NCBI GenBank assembly: GCA_032250905.1
Contig: JAVVEQ010000007.1
Location: 1 to 64,000 of the forward strand
Reading direction: 5' to 3'
Length of the DNA: 64,000 nt
From: Desulfotignum sp032250905
GTDB taxonomy: Bacteria; Desulfobacterota; Desulfobacteria; Desulfobacterales; Desulfobacteraceae
This document shows, in pieces, positions 45,261 to 54,683 of this stretch. Every line of letters begins with the position of its first letter. The stretch's first letter is position 1. The notes under the pieces were generated by a model. It saw nothing but the letters and a program-made list of their open reading frames with translations, ran no database searches and was not told the DNA's origin. The position numbers and the translations under genes are program-made.

Positions 45261-46709
45261 ATGATTGACCGGATGCAGCGGCTCTCTTTTGAAGACCTGA
45301 CCCGGATTCACGACGCATCCATGAACATTCTGCGCCGCACCGGCATTGACTTTAACCATGAGCGCATTGCAGGGCTCTTCAAAGCCTGTGGATTTAAAAC
45401 CGACGGGACCCGGGTCTATTTTGAGGAAACCGATATCTACAAGGCCCTGGCCACCACCCACCCCTCATTCACACTGCATGCCAGAAATCCGGCCCGGAAT
45501 GTGACCATCGGGGGCCCGAACGGGTTCGTGTTCGTTCCCACGGGAGGGGCCACCCGTATCGCCGGCACCGACGGCACCCAGCGCCCGGCCACCCATTCAG
45601 ATTTTACGGCCTGCTGCAAACTGGTTCAGACCTCGGACCAGGTGGATATGGGCGGATACCTCATGGTCCAGCCCACGGATCTGCCCTGGGAAACCGCCAA
45701 TCTGGATATGATGCTGGCTTACATGACCCTGTGCGATAAACCCGTTTTCGGGGCATCCGGCAGTGGTCAGGAAGCGGCAGATGCCCTGGAGATGGCGGCC
45801 ATTGTTTTTGGAGGCCGGGACAAAATGCTGGATATGCCGGCGGTGGTGGCTGTGGCCAATACCCTGTCGCCCCTGCGGTTTTCTAAAGAAGAGGGGGATG
45901 TGATCCTGCAGATGGCCGGATGGCGCCAGCCGGTGGTGATCTCCAACATGATCCTGGCCGGGATCAGCGGGCCGGTCTCTCTGCCGGAACTGCTGGCCCT
46001 GGAAAACGCGGAAGTGCTGGCCGGCGTGGTGCTCACCCAGCTGGTGAGCCCGGGCACCCCTGTGCTGTATGGTTCTTCTTCCGCTCCCATTGACATGCGC
46101 ACCATGGTGTCGGCCGTGGGAACGTCCGAAGCGGTCAAGATCGCCAGTGCTACGGCCCAGATGGCAGGGTTCTACAAACTGCCCTGCCGGGCCGGGGGCA
46201 GTCTCACCGATGCCCACCTGCCCGATGCCCAGGCCCTTGCCGAAGGCACGCTCATGCTTTCCACGGTTGTGCGAAACGGTGCCCATTTCATCTACCATGC
46301 CTGCGGCCAGATGGGATCCTATATCTCCATGGGGTATGAAAAATGGCTCCTGGACGAGGAGATCTGCCGCATGGTGAGAAACATCCTTACCCCGATAATC
46401 CCGGCCGGGGAAACCATTGACGCGGACCTGGTGAACCAGGTGGGTATCGGGGGTCAGTACCTGACCCATCCCTCCACGTTCCAGAAGTTCAGGAACCTGT
46501 CCGCTTCCCGCCTGTTCAACCGGAAGGATTATACAAGATGGCACAAGGGAGGGGCAAGGCGGGTGGAGAATCAGGCGTATGATGCTTTAGGCCCCCGGCT
46601 GGAAAGTTATGAAAAACCCCCCATCGATCCGGGGCTTGAGGATGCGCTGAACGCCTATGTCACGGCCAGGAAACTGAACCACCAGCCTGCGTCAGACCTC
46701 TTGAACTGA
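45261..46709 (+). CDS. MttB-superfamily methyltransferase (non-pyrrolysine)
   Basis: The 482-aa protein belongs to the trimethylamine/glycine-betaine methyltransferase (MttB) superfamily, which moves methyl groups from quaternary or tertiary amines to a corrinoid protein. Marks: SFEDLTRIHDASMNILRRTGIDF at the N-terminus, FVPTGGATRIAGTDGTQRP, and the VNQVGIGGQYLTHPSTFQKFRN C-terminal region. There is no in-frame amber codon, so it is the non-pyrrolysine (MtgB/MtpB-like) type. GGGAGG precedes the ATG. No corrinoid protein or reductive activator is adjacent. Methyl groups could feed MetF/MetV; that link is inference. Confidence 0.88.
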   Translation: MIDRMQRLSFEDLTRIHDASMNILRRTGIDFNHERIAGLFKACGFKTDGTRVYFEETDIYKALATTHPSFTLHARNPARNVTIGGPNGFVFVPTGGATRIAGTDGTQRPATHSDFTACCKLVQTSDQVDMGGYLMVQPTDLPWETANLDMMLAYMTLCDKPVFGASGSGQEAADALEMAAIVFGGRDKMLDMPAVVAVANTLSPLRFSKEEGDVILQMAGWRQPVVISNMILAGISGPVSLPELLALENAEVLAGVVLTQLVSPGTPVLYGSSSAPIDMRTMVSAVGTSEAVKIASATAQMAGFYKLPCRAGGSLTDAHLPDAQALAEGTLMLSTVVRNGAHFIYHACGQMGSYISMGYEKWLLDEEICRMVRNILTPIIPAGETIDADLVNQVGIGGQYLTHPSTFQKFRNLSASRLFNRKDYTRWHKGGARRVENQAYDALGPRLESYEKPPIDPGLEDALNAYVTARKLNHQPASDLLN

Positions 46710-46779
46710 TCTTTGCTTTGTTGACTGTCAGCACAGGATGATACCGTTTTTTAAATGTTCTCAACAGAGGAGGAAATCC

Positions 46780-49167
46780 ATGAAAAACACCCTGCCCCTG
46801 ACAGGCGGCGAATGCCATCAGGCCCGGACGATCCTGAGCCTGGCGCCGTTGATCGATTTCTGGAAAAACGACCTGGTCCCCCGATGTCCCCATATGGCAC
46901 CTGTTTTGGCAGATATCATGGCAAAGATACCCGCAGTGCTGCAGGGGGATCTATCGGATGAATCCGAGTTGGAAGGACATTCGGATGCGCTTCATGCATT
47001 AATGACGGCGGTGGTGCCACCGGCATCATTTGACAGAGAATTGACAGCCGTGTTCCCCCCCTGTTCGTTTGACGCATTTTATGCCACCCCGAAGTTTGAA
47101 CAGTTTTTTTTAGACAGCGGCCGCGCGCTGAAACCCGTCCTTCTGGAAGCATTTGATTCCGATCAGGACCGGCGGTTTTTAAGCGCCTATTACCTGGTAC
47201 TGGAGCGGATTTACGGGGTTGCCGGACCGTTTTCAAACCATTTGAACATCCGGGGCATGATGGACGAGCATACCGGACTGGAACGCTATTATGAGGAAGT
47301 TCCTGATTACCGGTTTGTCGAGCTGGCCCCGGTGGGCGAGCCCCGCCCCCTTTCGGAACCGGAACGGGAACACATACTGGACAACCTGAGCGATCTGTCG
47401 CTGCTCAGCCGTCTCATTGATCTATCCCGGTTTGAATTCAGGGGATTTGTGATCATCCGGGTCCAGGATGTGACGAAAAAAACGATTCTGTCGGCCCTGG
47501 AGCGGGACCTGGTGGATGACCACTCCATTTTTTCGTCTCCCGGGATCCAGCAGATCGAATCCCGGCTCCAGTCCCTGTTCCGTCGGCCGGATCTGGGGGT
47601 GTCCATTTCTTCCCTCAAGGGAGATCATGTCATGGTGACCAAAAATGATCACCATTCAAAGGTAAACTGCCTGTTTTCCAATTCCCATCATTTCCGGTTG
47701 AAAGACCTGGAAGGCTCGGTATGGATGACGGCGGCCCAAAGAGACGGTGTGTTCCGGGTGGTGGATCTGTCAAAAAAACAGGTCCGGATCGCTGCCGAGT
47801 CTGAAGCGGTGTGCGCCGGAATCCGTTCCATGCTCCTGTCTCCATTGCAATATCAGGGAGAACGAATTGGCCTGCTGGAGCTGTTTTCTCCCCATTCCCA
47901 TGATTTCGGACCGTTTGAAGCCCTTCTCATGGAGCAGTTGACCCCGCTGTTCGCCGTGGCCCTGAAACGGGGCCAGGATGATCTGGCCAAACAGGTCCAG
48001 ACCGTGATCAAAGAGCAATGCACCGCCGTCCACCCGTCCGTGGAATGGCGTTTTGAAAAGGCGGCCCTGGCCCATCTGGAGGCCAGGCACCAGGGGAAGC
48101 CGTCCCAGCGGATGGAAGACATTGTTTTCAAGGAGGTGGTCCCGTTTTACGGGCAGGCCGACATCCGAGGGTCCTCCCGGGCCAGAAATCAGGGTATTCA
48201 GCAGGACCTGGCCCGGCAGCTGACCCTGGCCCGGGAAATCCTGTCACCGGCGGCAGAAGAGCGCCCCTGGCCGCTGCTCCGGGAATACATGTTCCGCATC
48301 GACACGCTGCTGGAAACCCTGTCCAAGGGGGTGACCTCCAGTGATGAAAACAGCGTGTATGTGCTGCTCAACCACGAGGTGGCCCAGACCTTTGAGTCGC
48401 TCAGGGAAATTTCGGGGGACATGGCTGAAAAAATCGATCAATATCTCAAGGAATTGGATCCGGTCAGCGGCATGATCCGGCATAAACGGAAAGCCTATGA
48501 AGACAGTGTGGTTGCCCTCAATACCGCGCTTTCCGCTGAACTTGAGAAAGAAAATGCCCGAATCCAGGAAACTTTTCCCCACTACTTTGAGAAACGCCGG
48601 ACCGACGGGGTGGACTACATGATGTATATCGGTGCTTCCATGATGGCATCAGGCAATTTGTCCGGCTTTCACATCAAGGACATGACCCTGTGGCAGCTCA
48701 TGACTGCCTGCAGCATGGCCCGGGAGGCGGAAAAGATCAAGCCGGACCTCAATGTGCCCCTGGATGTGTGCCATCTCATACTGGTGAATCATACCCCGCT
48801 GTCCATCCGCTTCCGCTACGATGAGAAGCGGTTTGATGTGGACGGGGCCTATGATGTCAGGCACGAAATCATTAAATCCCGTCTGGACAAGGCCCTGGTC
48901 AAGAAAACCGGGGAGCGCCTCACCCAGCCGGGCCGCATTGCCGTGGTGTATGCCAACCCGGGTGAAGAAAAAGAGATTCACCAGCACATACGCTTCATGA
49001 CGGACCTGGGCCGGCTGGAAAACGATCTGGAACGTCTGGACCTGGAAGACCTGCCGGATGTGACCGGTCTCAAGGCGTTCCGGGTCGGGGTGAATCTGTC
49101 GGCATCAGCCCGGCATGCATCCAGGGTCATTCCATTGCGTTCGGATCAGGGGGTGTCGGCTGGCTAA
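46780..49167 (+). CDS. Large cytoplasmic protein of unknown function, possible GAF-like middle domain
   Basis: A 795-aa protein without a signal peptide or membrane helix. A middle stretch (about residues 215-400: RLIDLSRFEFRGFVIIRVQD, MLLSPLQYQGERIGLLELFSPH, FGPFEALLMEQLTPLFAVAL) resembles a GAF domain, the second part matching the C-terminal GAF strands. The C-terminal 350 residues are helical, with no motif recognised. The ATG 46780 is chosen for GAGGAGG upstream. It follows the MttB gene by 70 bp. It may be a signalling or scaffold protein; a family search is needed to go further. Confidence 0.7.
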   Translation: MKNTLPLTGGECHQARTILSLAPLIDFWKNDLVPRCPHMAPVLADIMAKIPAVLQGDLSDESELEGHSDALHALMTAVVPPASFDRELTAVFPPCSFDAFYATPKFEQFFLDSGRALKPVLLEAFDSDQDRRFLSAYYLVLERIYGVAGPFSNHLNIRGMMDEHTGLERYYEEVPDYRFVELAPVGEPRPLSEPEREHILDNLSDLSLLSRLIDLSRFEFRGFVIIRVQDVTKKTILSALERDLVDDHSIFSSPGIQQIESRLQSLFRRPDLGVSISSLKGDHVMVTKNDHHSKVNCLFSNSHHFRLKDLEGSVWMTAAQRDGVFRVVDLSKKQVRIAAESEAVCAGIRSMLLSPLQYQGERIGLLELFSPHSHDFGPFEALLMEQLTPLFAVALKRGQDDLAKQVQTVIKEQCTAVHPSVEWRFEKAALAHLEARHQGKPSQRMEDIVFKEVVPFYGQADIRGSSRARNQGIQQDLARQLTLAREILSPAAEERPWPLLREYMFRIDTLLETLSKGVTSSDENSVYVLLNHEVAQTFESLREISGDMAEKIDQYLKELDPVSGMIRHKRKAYEDSVVALNTALSAELEKENARIQETFPHYFEKRRTDGVDYMMYIGASMMASGNLSGFHIKDMTLWQLMTACSMAREAEKIKPDLNVPLDVCHLILVNHTPLSIRFRYDEKRFDVDGAYDVRHEIIKSRLDKALVKKTGERLTQPGRIAVVYANPGEEKEIHQHIRFMTDLGRLENDLERLDLEDLPDVTGLKAFRVGVNLSASARHASRVIPLRSDQGVSAG

Positions 49168-49206
49168 CACGGTGCCGGTTGGAGCGGTATCCGCCGGATC
49201 CGGGTG

Positions 49207-50640
49207 TCAGGCAAACCGCCAGACCGTGCCGCCGGGACCATCTTCCAGGATGATGTTCATCTCCTGGAGCTGATCCCGGATCTCGTCGGCCCGGGCAAAG
49301 TTTCTGTCTTTCCTGGCCTGGGTCCGTTCCGCGATCAATGCCTCCACCTGTTCCGGTTTCACGGTCATGTCTGCCATGCCTTTGTCCTTTTTGGCGGCAA
49401 ACCAGGCAGAGGGTGTTTCAAGGAAAATTCCCAGGATCCCGGCAATGGCGCTCATGTCTGTCCGGATCTGTGTCAGTTCGGTCACCATCGCTTCATCGGG
49501 CCGGTCCGGGGCCTGGTCCAGCATCTTGTTGCCTTTTTTTACAATTTCAAAGATGGCGGCCAGGGCTTTGGCTGAGTTGAAATCATCATTCATGGCATCG
49601 GAAAACGCCTGCCACAGGGGGCCCTCTTCATCGGATGCCGCCTGGATACTTAAATTTTCCAGCCGTTCCAGAAACCCGTAGATCCGATCCAGGCCCATTC
49701 CCACCTCGTGCATGGACTGTTCGCTGAAGTCAATGGGGCTGCGGTAGTGCTTGGACAGAAGAAACATCCGTATCACTTCCGGTGAATACCTTTCCAGCAC
49801 ATCCTTGATCATGGTGAAGTTGCCCAGGGATTTGGACATTTTCTCGCTGTTGATATCCACAAATCCGTTGTGAATCCAGTATTTCACAAACTTGGTGCCG
49901 AACAGGGCCTCACTCTGGGCGATCTCGTTTTCATGGTGGGGAAAGATCAAATCCTTGCCTCCGCCGTGGATGTCAAATCCTTCCCCCAGGTATTCATGGC
50001 TCATGGCAGAGCACTCGATGTGCCAGCCCGGTCTGCCATTTCCCCAGGGGCTTTCCCAGTATGGTTCGCCCGCCTTGGCCGGTTTCCACAGGGTGAAATC
50101 CAGCGGGTTTTTCTTTTTCTCCTCCACCGCAATCCGGGCCCCGGCGCGCATGTCTTCGGGATTTCTGCCGGACAGCCGGCCGTAGTGTTCAAACGCGTCA
50201 ATGGAAAAATACACGTTCCCGTCATCCACAGCATACGCCTTGCCGTTCTCAATGAGCTTTTTGACAAATTCGATGATAGGGTCGATATGCTCGGTGGCCT
50301 TGGGTTCCATGGTGGGCCGCAGCACGTTCAGCGCATCCATTTCATTGTGGAACTCATCGATGTATTTTTCCGTGATGGCGGCACATGCCTCTCCGGTTTC
50401 GTTGGATTTCTTGATGATCTTGTCATCCACATCCGTAAAATTCCGCACATAGGTGACCGCATACCCGATGCGGGTCAGCCAGCGAAAGATCATGTCAAAT
50501 ACCACCACAGACCTGGCATGGCCGATGTGGCTGGTGTCATAGACCGTGGGGCCGCACACGTACATCCTGACCGTGTCTTTTTCAATGGGAACAAAGGGTT
50601 CTTTTTTACGGGTAAGCGTATTGTATATTTTCAAGCTCAT
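49207..50640 (-). CDS. cysS: Cysteinyl-tRNA synthetase
   Basis: CysS charges tRNA-Cys. The 477-aa product has the zinc/HIGH region MYVCGPTVYDTSHIGHARS, NFTDVDDKIIKK, GRPGWHIECSAMSHEYLG, HGGGKDLIFPHHENEIAQSEA and the KMSKS loop SEKMSKSLGNF. It starts at ATG 50640, 1 nt after the ispF stop, so the genes are coupled; the longer frame from 50694 would sit inside ispF. Its UGU/UGC charging function is also relevant where UGA is recoded, although Sec uses a separate tRNA. Confidence 0.96.
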   Translation of the reverse strand: MSLKIYNTLTRKKEPFVPIEKDTVRMYVCGPTVYDTSHIGHARSVVVFDMIFRWLTRIGYAVTYVRNFTDVDDKIIKKSNETGEACAAITEKYIDEFHNEMDALNVLRPTMEPKATEHIDPIIEFVKKLIENGKAYAVDDGNVYFSIDAFEHYGRLSGRNPEDMRAGARIAVEEKKKNPLDFTLWKPAKAGEPYWESPWGNGRPGWHIECSAMSHEYLGEGFDIHGGGKDLIFPHHENEIAQSEALFGTKFVKYWIHNGFVDINSEKMSKSLGNFTMIKDVLERYSPEVIRMFLLSKHYRSPIDFSEQSMHEVGMGLDRIYGFLERLENLSIQAASDEEGPLWQAFSDAMNDDFNSAKALAAIFEIVKKGNKMLDQAPDRPDEAMVTELTQIRTDMSAIAGILGIFLETPSAWFAAKKDKGMADMTVKPEQVEALIAERTQARKDRNFARADEIRDQLQEMNIILEDGPGGTVWRFA

Positions 50641-50641
50641 A

Positions 50642-51181
50642 TCATGTTTCCCTGATGAATGGTTTGGTGATGTCCGGATGGGTCCGCTCGGCAATCAATA
50701 CAACGGCCTGGGCTGCAATCCCCTCTTTTCGGCCGATAAACCCCAGGTGTTCGGTGGTGGAGGCTTTCACGTTCACAAGCCGTGGGGACAGAGCCAGGGT
50801 CCGGGCGATGCTCTCGACCATTTCCTGTTTTTTGTGTCCCAGTTTTGGTACCTGGGCAAACACGGTGCAGTCGATGTTCAGAATTTGGTATTTGGCTTTT
50901 GCCAGTTTCTGCGCACAGGTTTTCAGCAGAATCCGGGAATCGATGTCCTTGTATGCCGGATCCGTATCCGGAAACAGATCCCCGATATCCCCCAGCCCGG
51001 CCGCACCCAGGAGGGCGTCACACACTGCATGAATCAGCACATCCGCATCCGAATGTCCGGCCAGGCCTTGGTCATGCTCGATCTTCACCCCGCCCAGAAC
51101 CAGATTTCTGCCTGTGGCAAAGGCATGCACATCCGTGCCCATGCCGATTCTGATATCTGAAGTATCCATGTGTCTGAACAT
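50642..51181 (-). CDS. ispF: 2-C-methyl-D-erythritol 2,4-cyclodiphosphate synthase
   Basis: IspF makes the cyclodiphosphate intermediate of the MEP isoprenoid pathway. The 179-aa product has GMGTDVHAFATGRNLVLGGV (metal-ligand Asp and His), GLAGHSDADVLIHAVCDALLGA and LVNVKASTTEHLGFIGRKEGIA. Start at ATG 51181 (AAGG close upstream) or ATG 51169; homologues begin near the second. It precedes cysS on the same strand. IspD is not present in the window. Confidence 0.95.
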   Translation of the reverse strand: MFRHMDTSDIRIGMGTDVHAFATGRNLVLGGVKIEHDQGLAGHSDADVLIHAVCDALLGAAGLGDIGDLFPDTDPAYKDIDSRILLKTCAQKLAKAKYQILNIDCTVFAQVPKLGHKKQEMVESIARTLALSPRLVNVKASTTEHLGFIGRKEGIAAQAVVLIAERTHPDITKPFIRET

Positions 51182-51275
51182 ATGCCTTTTTCACGTGTGT
51201 GCAATTAAAATTGATAAAATATCATATTCCCTGTCGGTTTGGAATATAAAACACCATGGAAGTGCTGGATCTTTG

Positions 51276-51336
51276 CAGAGGATCAGTGCCATCAGGATGT
51301 TCCCCAATGGGGGGATTACAGTTGATTCGTCCTCTG
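51276..51336 (+). other. Possible structured leader upstream of csaA
   Basis: CAGAGGA (51276-51282) can pair with TCCTCTG (51330-51336), enclosing a small hairpin TCCCC-AAT-GGGGGGA at 51301-51315. It lies in the 245-bp ispF/csaA intergenic region, 90 bp before csaA. It matches no riboswitch consensus that I know. Confidence 0.25.
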
Positions 51337-51426
51337 AAAGGTGGTATGAAATTTGCTGCATAACAATTATTTAATAAATTTTTACAGGACAGAAGATCAG
51401 CTTGTCAACTGTAATGGGAGCTCATA

Positions 51427-51765
51427 GTGGAAACCATTTCATGGGATGAATTTACAAAAGTTGAATTACGTGTCGGCCGGGTGCTGAGTGCAGAGGTGTT
51501 CCCGGAGGCGCGTAAGCCGGCATATGTGTTACAGGTGGATTTCGGCGAAGAGATGGGGATCAGAAAATCAAGTGCTCAGATCACGCACCTCTATAAGCCG
51601 GAGGAGCTGGTGGGCAAGCTGGTGGTGGCGGTGGTGAATTTTCCGAAAAAACAGATCGGCCCATTGATGTCGGAATGCCTGGTGACCGGGTTCCACAATG
51701 CCTCCGGTGAGGTGGCGCTTTGTGTACCTGACAAGCCGGTGCCGCTCGGCGCTAAACTGCTTTAA
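51427..51765 (+). CDS. csaA: CsaA-like tRNA-binding-domain protein
   Basis: The 112-aa protein is a single EMAP-II/OB-fold tRNA-binding domain: WDEFTKVELRVGRVLSAEVFPEARKPAYVL, GIRKSSAQITHLY, VVAVVNFPKKQIGPLMSECLVTG, VPLGAKLL. It matches the CsaA group, homodimers proposed to act as secretion-related chaperones or tRNA binders. It starts with GTG 51427 after a GGGAGC-like site. It stands alone, divergent from ispF. Confidence 0.88.
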   Translation: METISWDEFTKVELRVGRVLSAEVFPEARKPAYVLQVDFGEEMGIRKSSAQITHLYKPEELVGKLVVAVVNFPKKQIGPLMSECLVTGFHNASGEVALCVPDKPVPLGAKLL

Positions 51766-52141
51766 ACGGCGGTGTCAAAAAGATGAGCGGCTGCCACCGT
51801 TCCTGACAGTATCGCCCGGCCGGTGGTCAAGCCGGGATGCTTCCGTCAAAACAATCCCCCGGGCAACCAGGGATTGTGTCAGGGTCGAAGGGCCTGTCAG
51901 AATCGATTGGGTCTGGCCCCGGGCATCCACCACGCATGAACAGAATTACATTTTTTTATGGCCGTATGGGTCGTCGTATACAAAAGCATACCGGTCCTCT
52001 GAAGTCAATGTCAGCAAGGTTTCGATGGCACTGAGGCTGGTGCCGATGATGGAAAGATCAATTAAAAAAGGCATCCAGTCATCCTGTCTTTGTGTATGCC
52101 CGGCTGGCGTTTTCCGGACGGTGACGCCGGACTTTTAGAAT
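51766..52141. other. Gap after csaA with a possible minus-strand gene fragment
   Basis: No intact gene is seen in these 376 bp. On the minus strand, roughly 52072-51944, a short frame reads MPFLIDLSIIGTSLSAIETL followed by TLTSEDRYAFVYDDPYGHKK and a stop. It looks protein-like (a Rossmann-type beginning) and may be a truncated remnant. The plus-strand frame across it is its antisense. Confidence 0.3.
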
Positions 52142-53854
52142 TCAGGCGCATCTTGAAATGGCCATGCGGCGTGATCTGACCCAGGTTCTTTTCAACTGCT
52201 GGAAGGTATTGCCGGGCATGCCAAAGGGCAGATCCACAAAGGAAAATTCCGGTTCGATCTTAATCTGACCGATATGCTGGCTGTCAAGGCCCGCCTCATT
52301 TGAAATGGCCCCCACGATATCTTTGGGCCGCAGGCCGTGGCGGGTGCCGACTTCAATCCTGTAGCGCTCCATACCTTTCTCAAGAGGTGGTGTATGGGAA
52401 ACTTCCGATGTTACCGGCGCAATTTTTTCTCGGCGCACTGGTTTTTCAGATGTGGCTTTTTTGTGGCGCACCGGTTTTTCAGGCGCTTTTCCGGCAGCCG
52501 TTCGGGAGACTTTTGCAGGCGTCTCCTGCAGAAAGAACGGGGTATCACCATGGGCTATCTTTGCCAGGACTGCGGCCACTTTTGCCACAGGCACATTTTC
52601 CTGTAAGGCATAGTCATTGACAAGGGTCTCAAAAACGCCGGTATCTGCTGTTTTTGCTGCCAGGACCCGGGAAATGCCGTTGTAAAAGGTGGATATTCTT
52701 TTTTTGTTAATGTCCGCACTCGACGGCATGACCATTTCTGTGATTTTTGTACCGGTCTGTTTTTCAATGGCCCGGAGCATCCATTTTTCATTTCTGTTTA
52801 ACAGGAGAACGGCTTCGCCGGTCCGGCCGGCGCGGCCGGTTCGGCCGATCCTGTGAATATAGGGCGCTACCCGGGACGGCATATCGAAATTCACCACATG
52901 GGAAATCCGTTCCACATCCAGGCCCCTGGCCGCCACGTCCGTGGCGGCCAGGATATCGATGAGTCCCCTTTTCAGGCGGTTCACGGTCTGTTCCCTGGCG
53001 TTCTGGGCCATTTCCCCGTTCAGGGCCTCTGCCTTGAATCCGCCGGCCTGGAGGGCTTCTGCCACTTCAAGGGTCGCGGCCCTGGTTTTGGTAAAGACAA
53101 TCACGCCGTCATAATGGACCGACTCAAGGATCCGGATCAAGGTGCCGGTTTTTTTTCGTTGATCGATCATGCAGTATTGCTGGTGAATATCAGCGGAGTC
53201 CGGCGTGTCCTGCGGGAGGATGATCTGCTCCGGTGTGTTCATGTATTTCTGGGCAATCTTCCGCACGGGTCCGGGCAGGGTGGCGGAGAAGAGGGCAGAC
53301 TGGCGGTTCCGGGGTGTTTTATCCAGAATCCATTCCACATCTTCGATAAATCCCATATTCAGCATTTCGTCCGCTTCGTCCAGGATCAGGCAGAAGAGGT
53401 CTGAAAAGGACACCGTCTTTTTTTTCATATGGTCCATGAGGCGGCCGGGGGTTCCCACCACTACATGGACGCCGCGCTTCAGCTGGTTGAGCTGAACGCT
53501 GTAGCTTTGCCCGCCGTAGACCGGCAGAACGTTCAGTCCCGGCATGTTCCTGCCATACCCTTTAAATGCGTCTGCCACCTGGATGGCCAGCTCTCTTGTA
53601 GGCGTCAGCACCAGAACCTGGGGTTTTTTGTTTGCCAAATCAATGCGGGACAGCACAGGCAGGGCAAAGGCGGCTGTTTTTCCGGTGCCTGTCCGTGCCT
53701 GTCCCACGACATCCTTTCCCTCGATCAGACAGGGAATGGTCCGGGACTGGATCGGCGTCGGTGTGTCATATCCCAGGTCTTTCAAGGCGGAAAACACAAC
53801 CGGGTTCAGATTCATTTGCTCAAACCCGGTCACGGGTAATTTATTTTGAGGCAT
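52142..53854 (-). CDS. deaD: DEAD-box ATP-dependent RNA helicase
   Basis: A 570-aa RNA helicase of the DeaD/CsdA type. It has the Q motif (FSALKDLGYDTPTPIQSRTIP), motif I ARTGTGKT, Ia PTRELAIQV, Ib GTPGRLMDH, II LDEADEML, III SAT, IV VIVFTKTRA, V ATDVAARGLD and VI HRIGRTGRAGR. A C-terminal DbpA-like RNA-binding domain (ERYRIEVGTRHGLRPKDIVGA, FSFVDLPFGM) follows a basic linker with repeated EKPVRHKK-type units. DeaD acts in ribosome assembly and RNA decay, often under cold stress. It is transcribed alone. Confidence 0.95.
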   Translation of the reverse strand: MPQNKLPVTGFEQMNLNPVVFSALKDLGYDTPTPIQSRTIPCLIEGKDVVGQARTGTGKTAAFALPVLSRIDLANKKPQVLVLTPTRELAIQVADAFKGYGRNMPGLNVLPVYGGQSYSVQLNQLKRGVHVVVGTPGRLMDHMKKKTVSFSDLFCLILDEADEMLNMGFIEDVEWILDKTPRNRQSALFSATLPGPVRKIAQKYMNTPEQIILPQDTPDSADIHQQYCMIDQRKKTGTLIRILESVHYDGVIVFTKTRAATLEVAEALQAGGFKAEALNGEMAQNAREQTVNRLKRGLIDILAATDVAARGLDVERISHVVNFDMPSRVAPYIHRIGRTGRAGRTGEAVLLLNRNEKWMLRAIEKQTGTKITEMVMPSSADINKKRISTFYNGISRVLAAKTADTGVFETLVNDYALQENVPVAKVAAVLAKIAHGDTPFFLQETPAKVSRTAAGKAPEKPVRHKKATSEKPVRREKIAPVTSEVSHTPPLEKGMERYRIEVGTRHGLRPKDIVGAISNEAGLDSQHIGQIKIEPEFSFVDLPFGMPGNTFQQLKRTWVRSRRMAISRCA

Positions 53855-54017
53855 GGTATTCCTTAATATCTATGCAGTCACACCGGTTCCAATTCTTGCC
53901 GGAGCTATCGTTCAAAGCCTGTATTTTAATGTCAATTGGAGGGGACCAGGAACTTATGGGTCAGTAAAACATAGCATTATACACCCATTTGATGTTCTTG
54001 CAAGGAAATAAAAAAAA

Positions 54018-54683
54018 TCAGCTTCCCGCCTGTTTTTTTTCCAGGGCCTCCAGCGCCTTCAGGGTATGCGCCGGTTCAGCCCTGATCGTATGATCCGCAC
54101 TGATAACAGCATATTGAATGATTCCCTCCCGGTCTATGATATAACGGGATACCAGGGGCAGGCGCCAGGGATCACCGCTGTTGTATTCTTCCAGATTGAT
54201 ATCCAGCTGCAGGTAAGCCTGCTTGAGTTCCTCGGTAAAAGTATAAACGAGGCCGAATTTTTCACCTATACGGTTGTCTTTATCGCTCAAAATTTCCATG
54301 GTAAGCCCTTTTTCTTCCTTAAATCTTCGGGAATGGGCAGTGGTCTGGGGAGAAATCATCAAAAGGGTGGCTCCCAGAGATGTGAATTTTGACTGGGCCT
54401 CCTGCAGAGCTTCCAGCTCCAGGTTGCAGAACGGTCACCACCTTCCTCTGTAAAATCCTGCAACCACCGGGCCTGATGAAAGGGTGTCGTTGAGATTAAT
54501 GTAATCTCCGGAAGTATTTTCCAGTGTGAAATCCGGTGCCTTGTCCCCTTTTTTCAGTACTTGGCCCATCATTTTGGAATGTTGCAGTTGCTTTATGGCG
54601 CGGCCCATAACCTCCTGGATTTCATCGGGAGCTGAAGACTGGAATTCCGATTTTTTCTCTTTAATTTTTTGTGTTAGGTTCAT
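54018..54683 (-). CDS. Selenocysteine-containing peroxiredoxin-like (AhpC/TSA) protein
   Basis: The 221-aa thioredoxin-fold protein reads through TGA 54437-54435 at residue 83, in FYRGRW-U-PFCNLELEALQE. AhpC/TSA proteins of this type have RGxWCPYCN there, so the UxxC motif marks a Prx-like selenoprotein. Upstream is GDKAPDFTLENTSGDYINL; downstream GATLLMISPQT, MEILSDKDNRIGEKFGLVY and VSRYIIDREGIIQYAV. Together they make one complete domain that is split in the raw frames. The ATG 54683 has AAGGAG 7 nt upstream. It would reduce peroxides or act as a thiol oxidoreductase; the substrate is unknown. It directly follows a broken BON-domain gene. Confidence 0.9.
54401..54423 (-). promoter_or_regulatory. 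Putative bSECIS hairpin of the peroxiredoxin-like gene
   Basis: On the minus strand, beginning 11 nt after the TGA, CCTG-GAGCT pairs with AGCTC-(TG)-CAGG around a GGA loop, with a two-base bulge. The distance and small G-rich loop match the other five hairpins. Confidence 0.6.

Noticed and set aside
45261..46709. Pyrrolysine in the MttB-family protein
   Set aside because: The 482-residue frame has no in-frame amber codon, and the protein is full length for the non-pyrrolysine subgroup.
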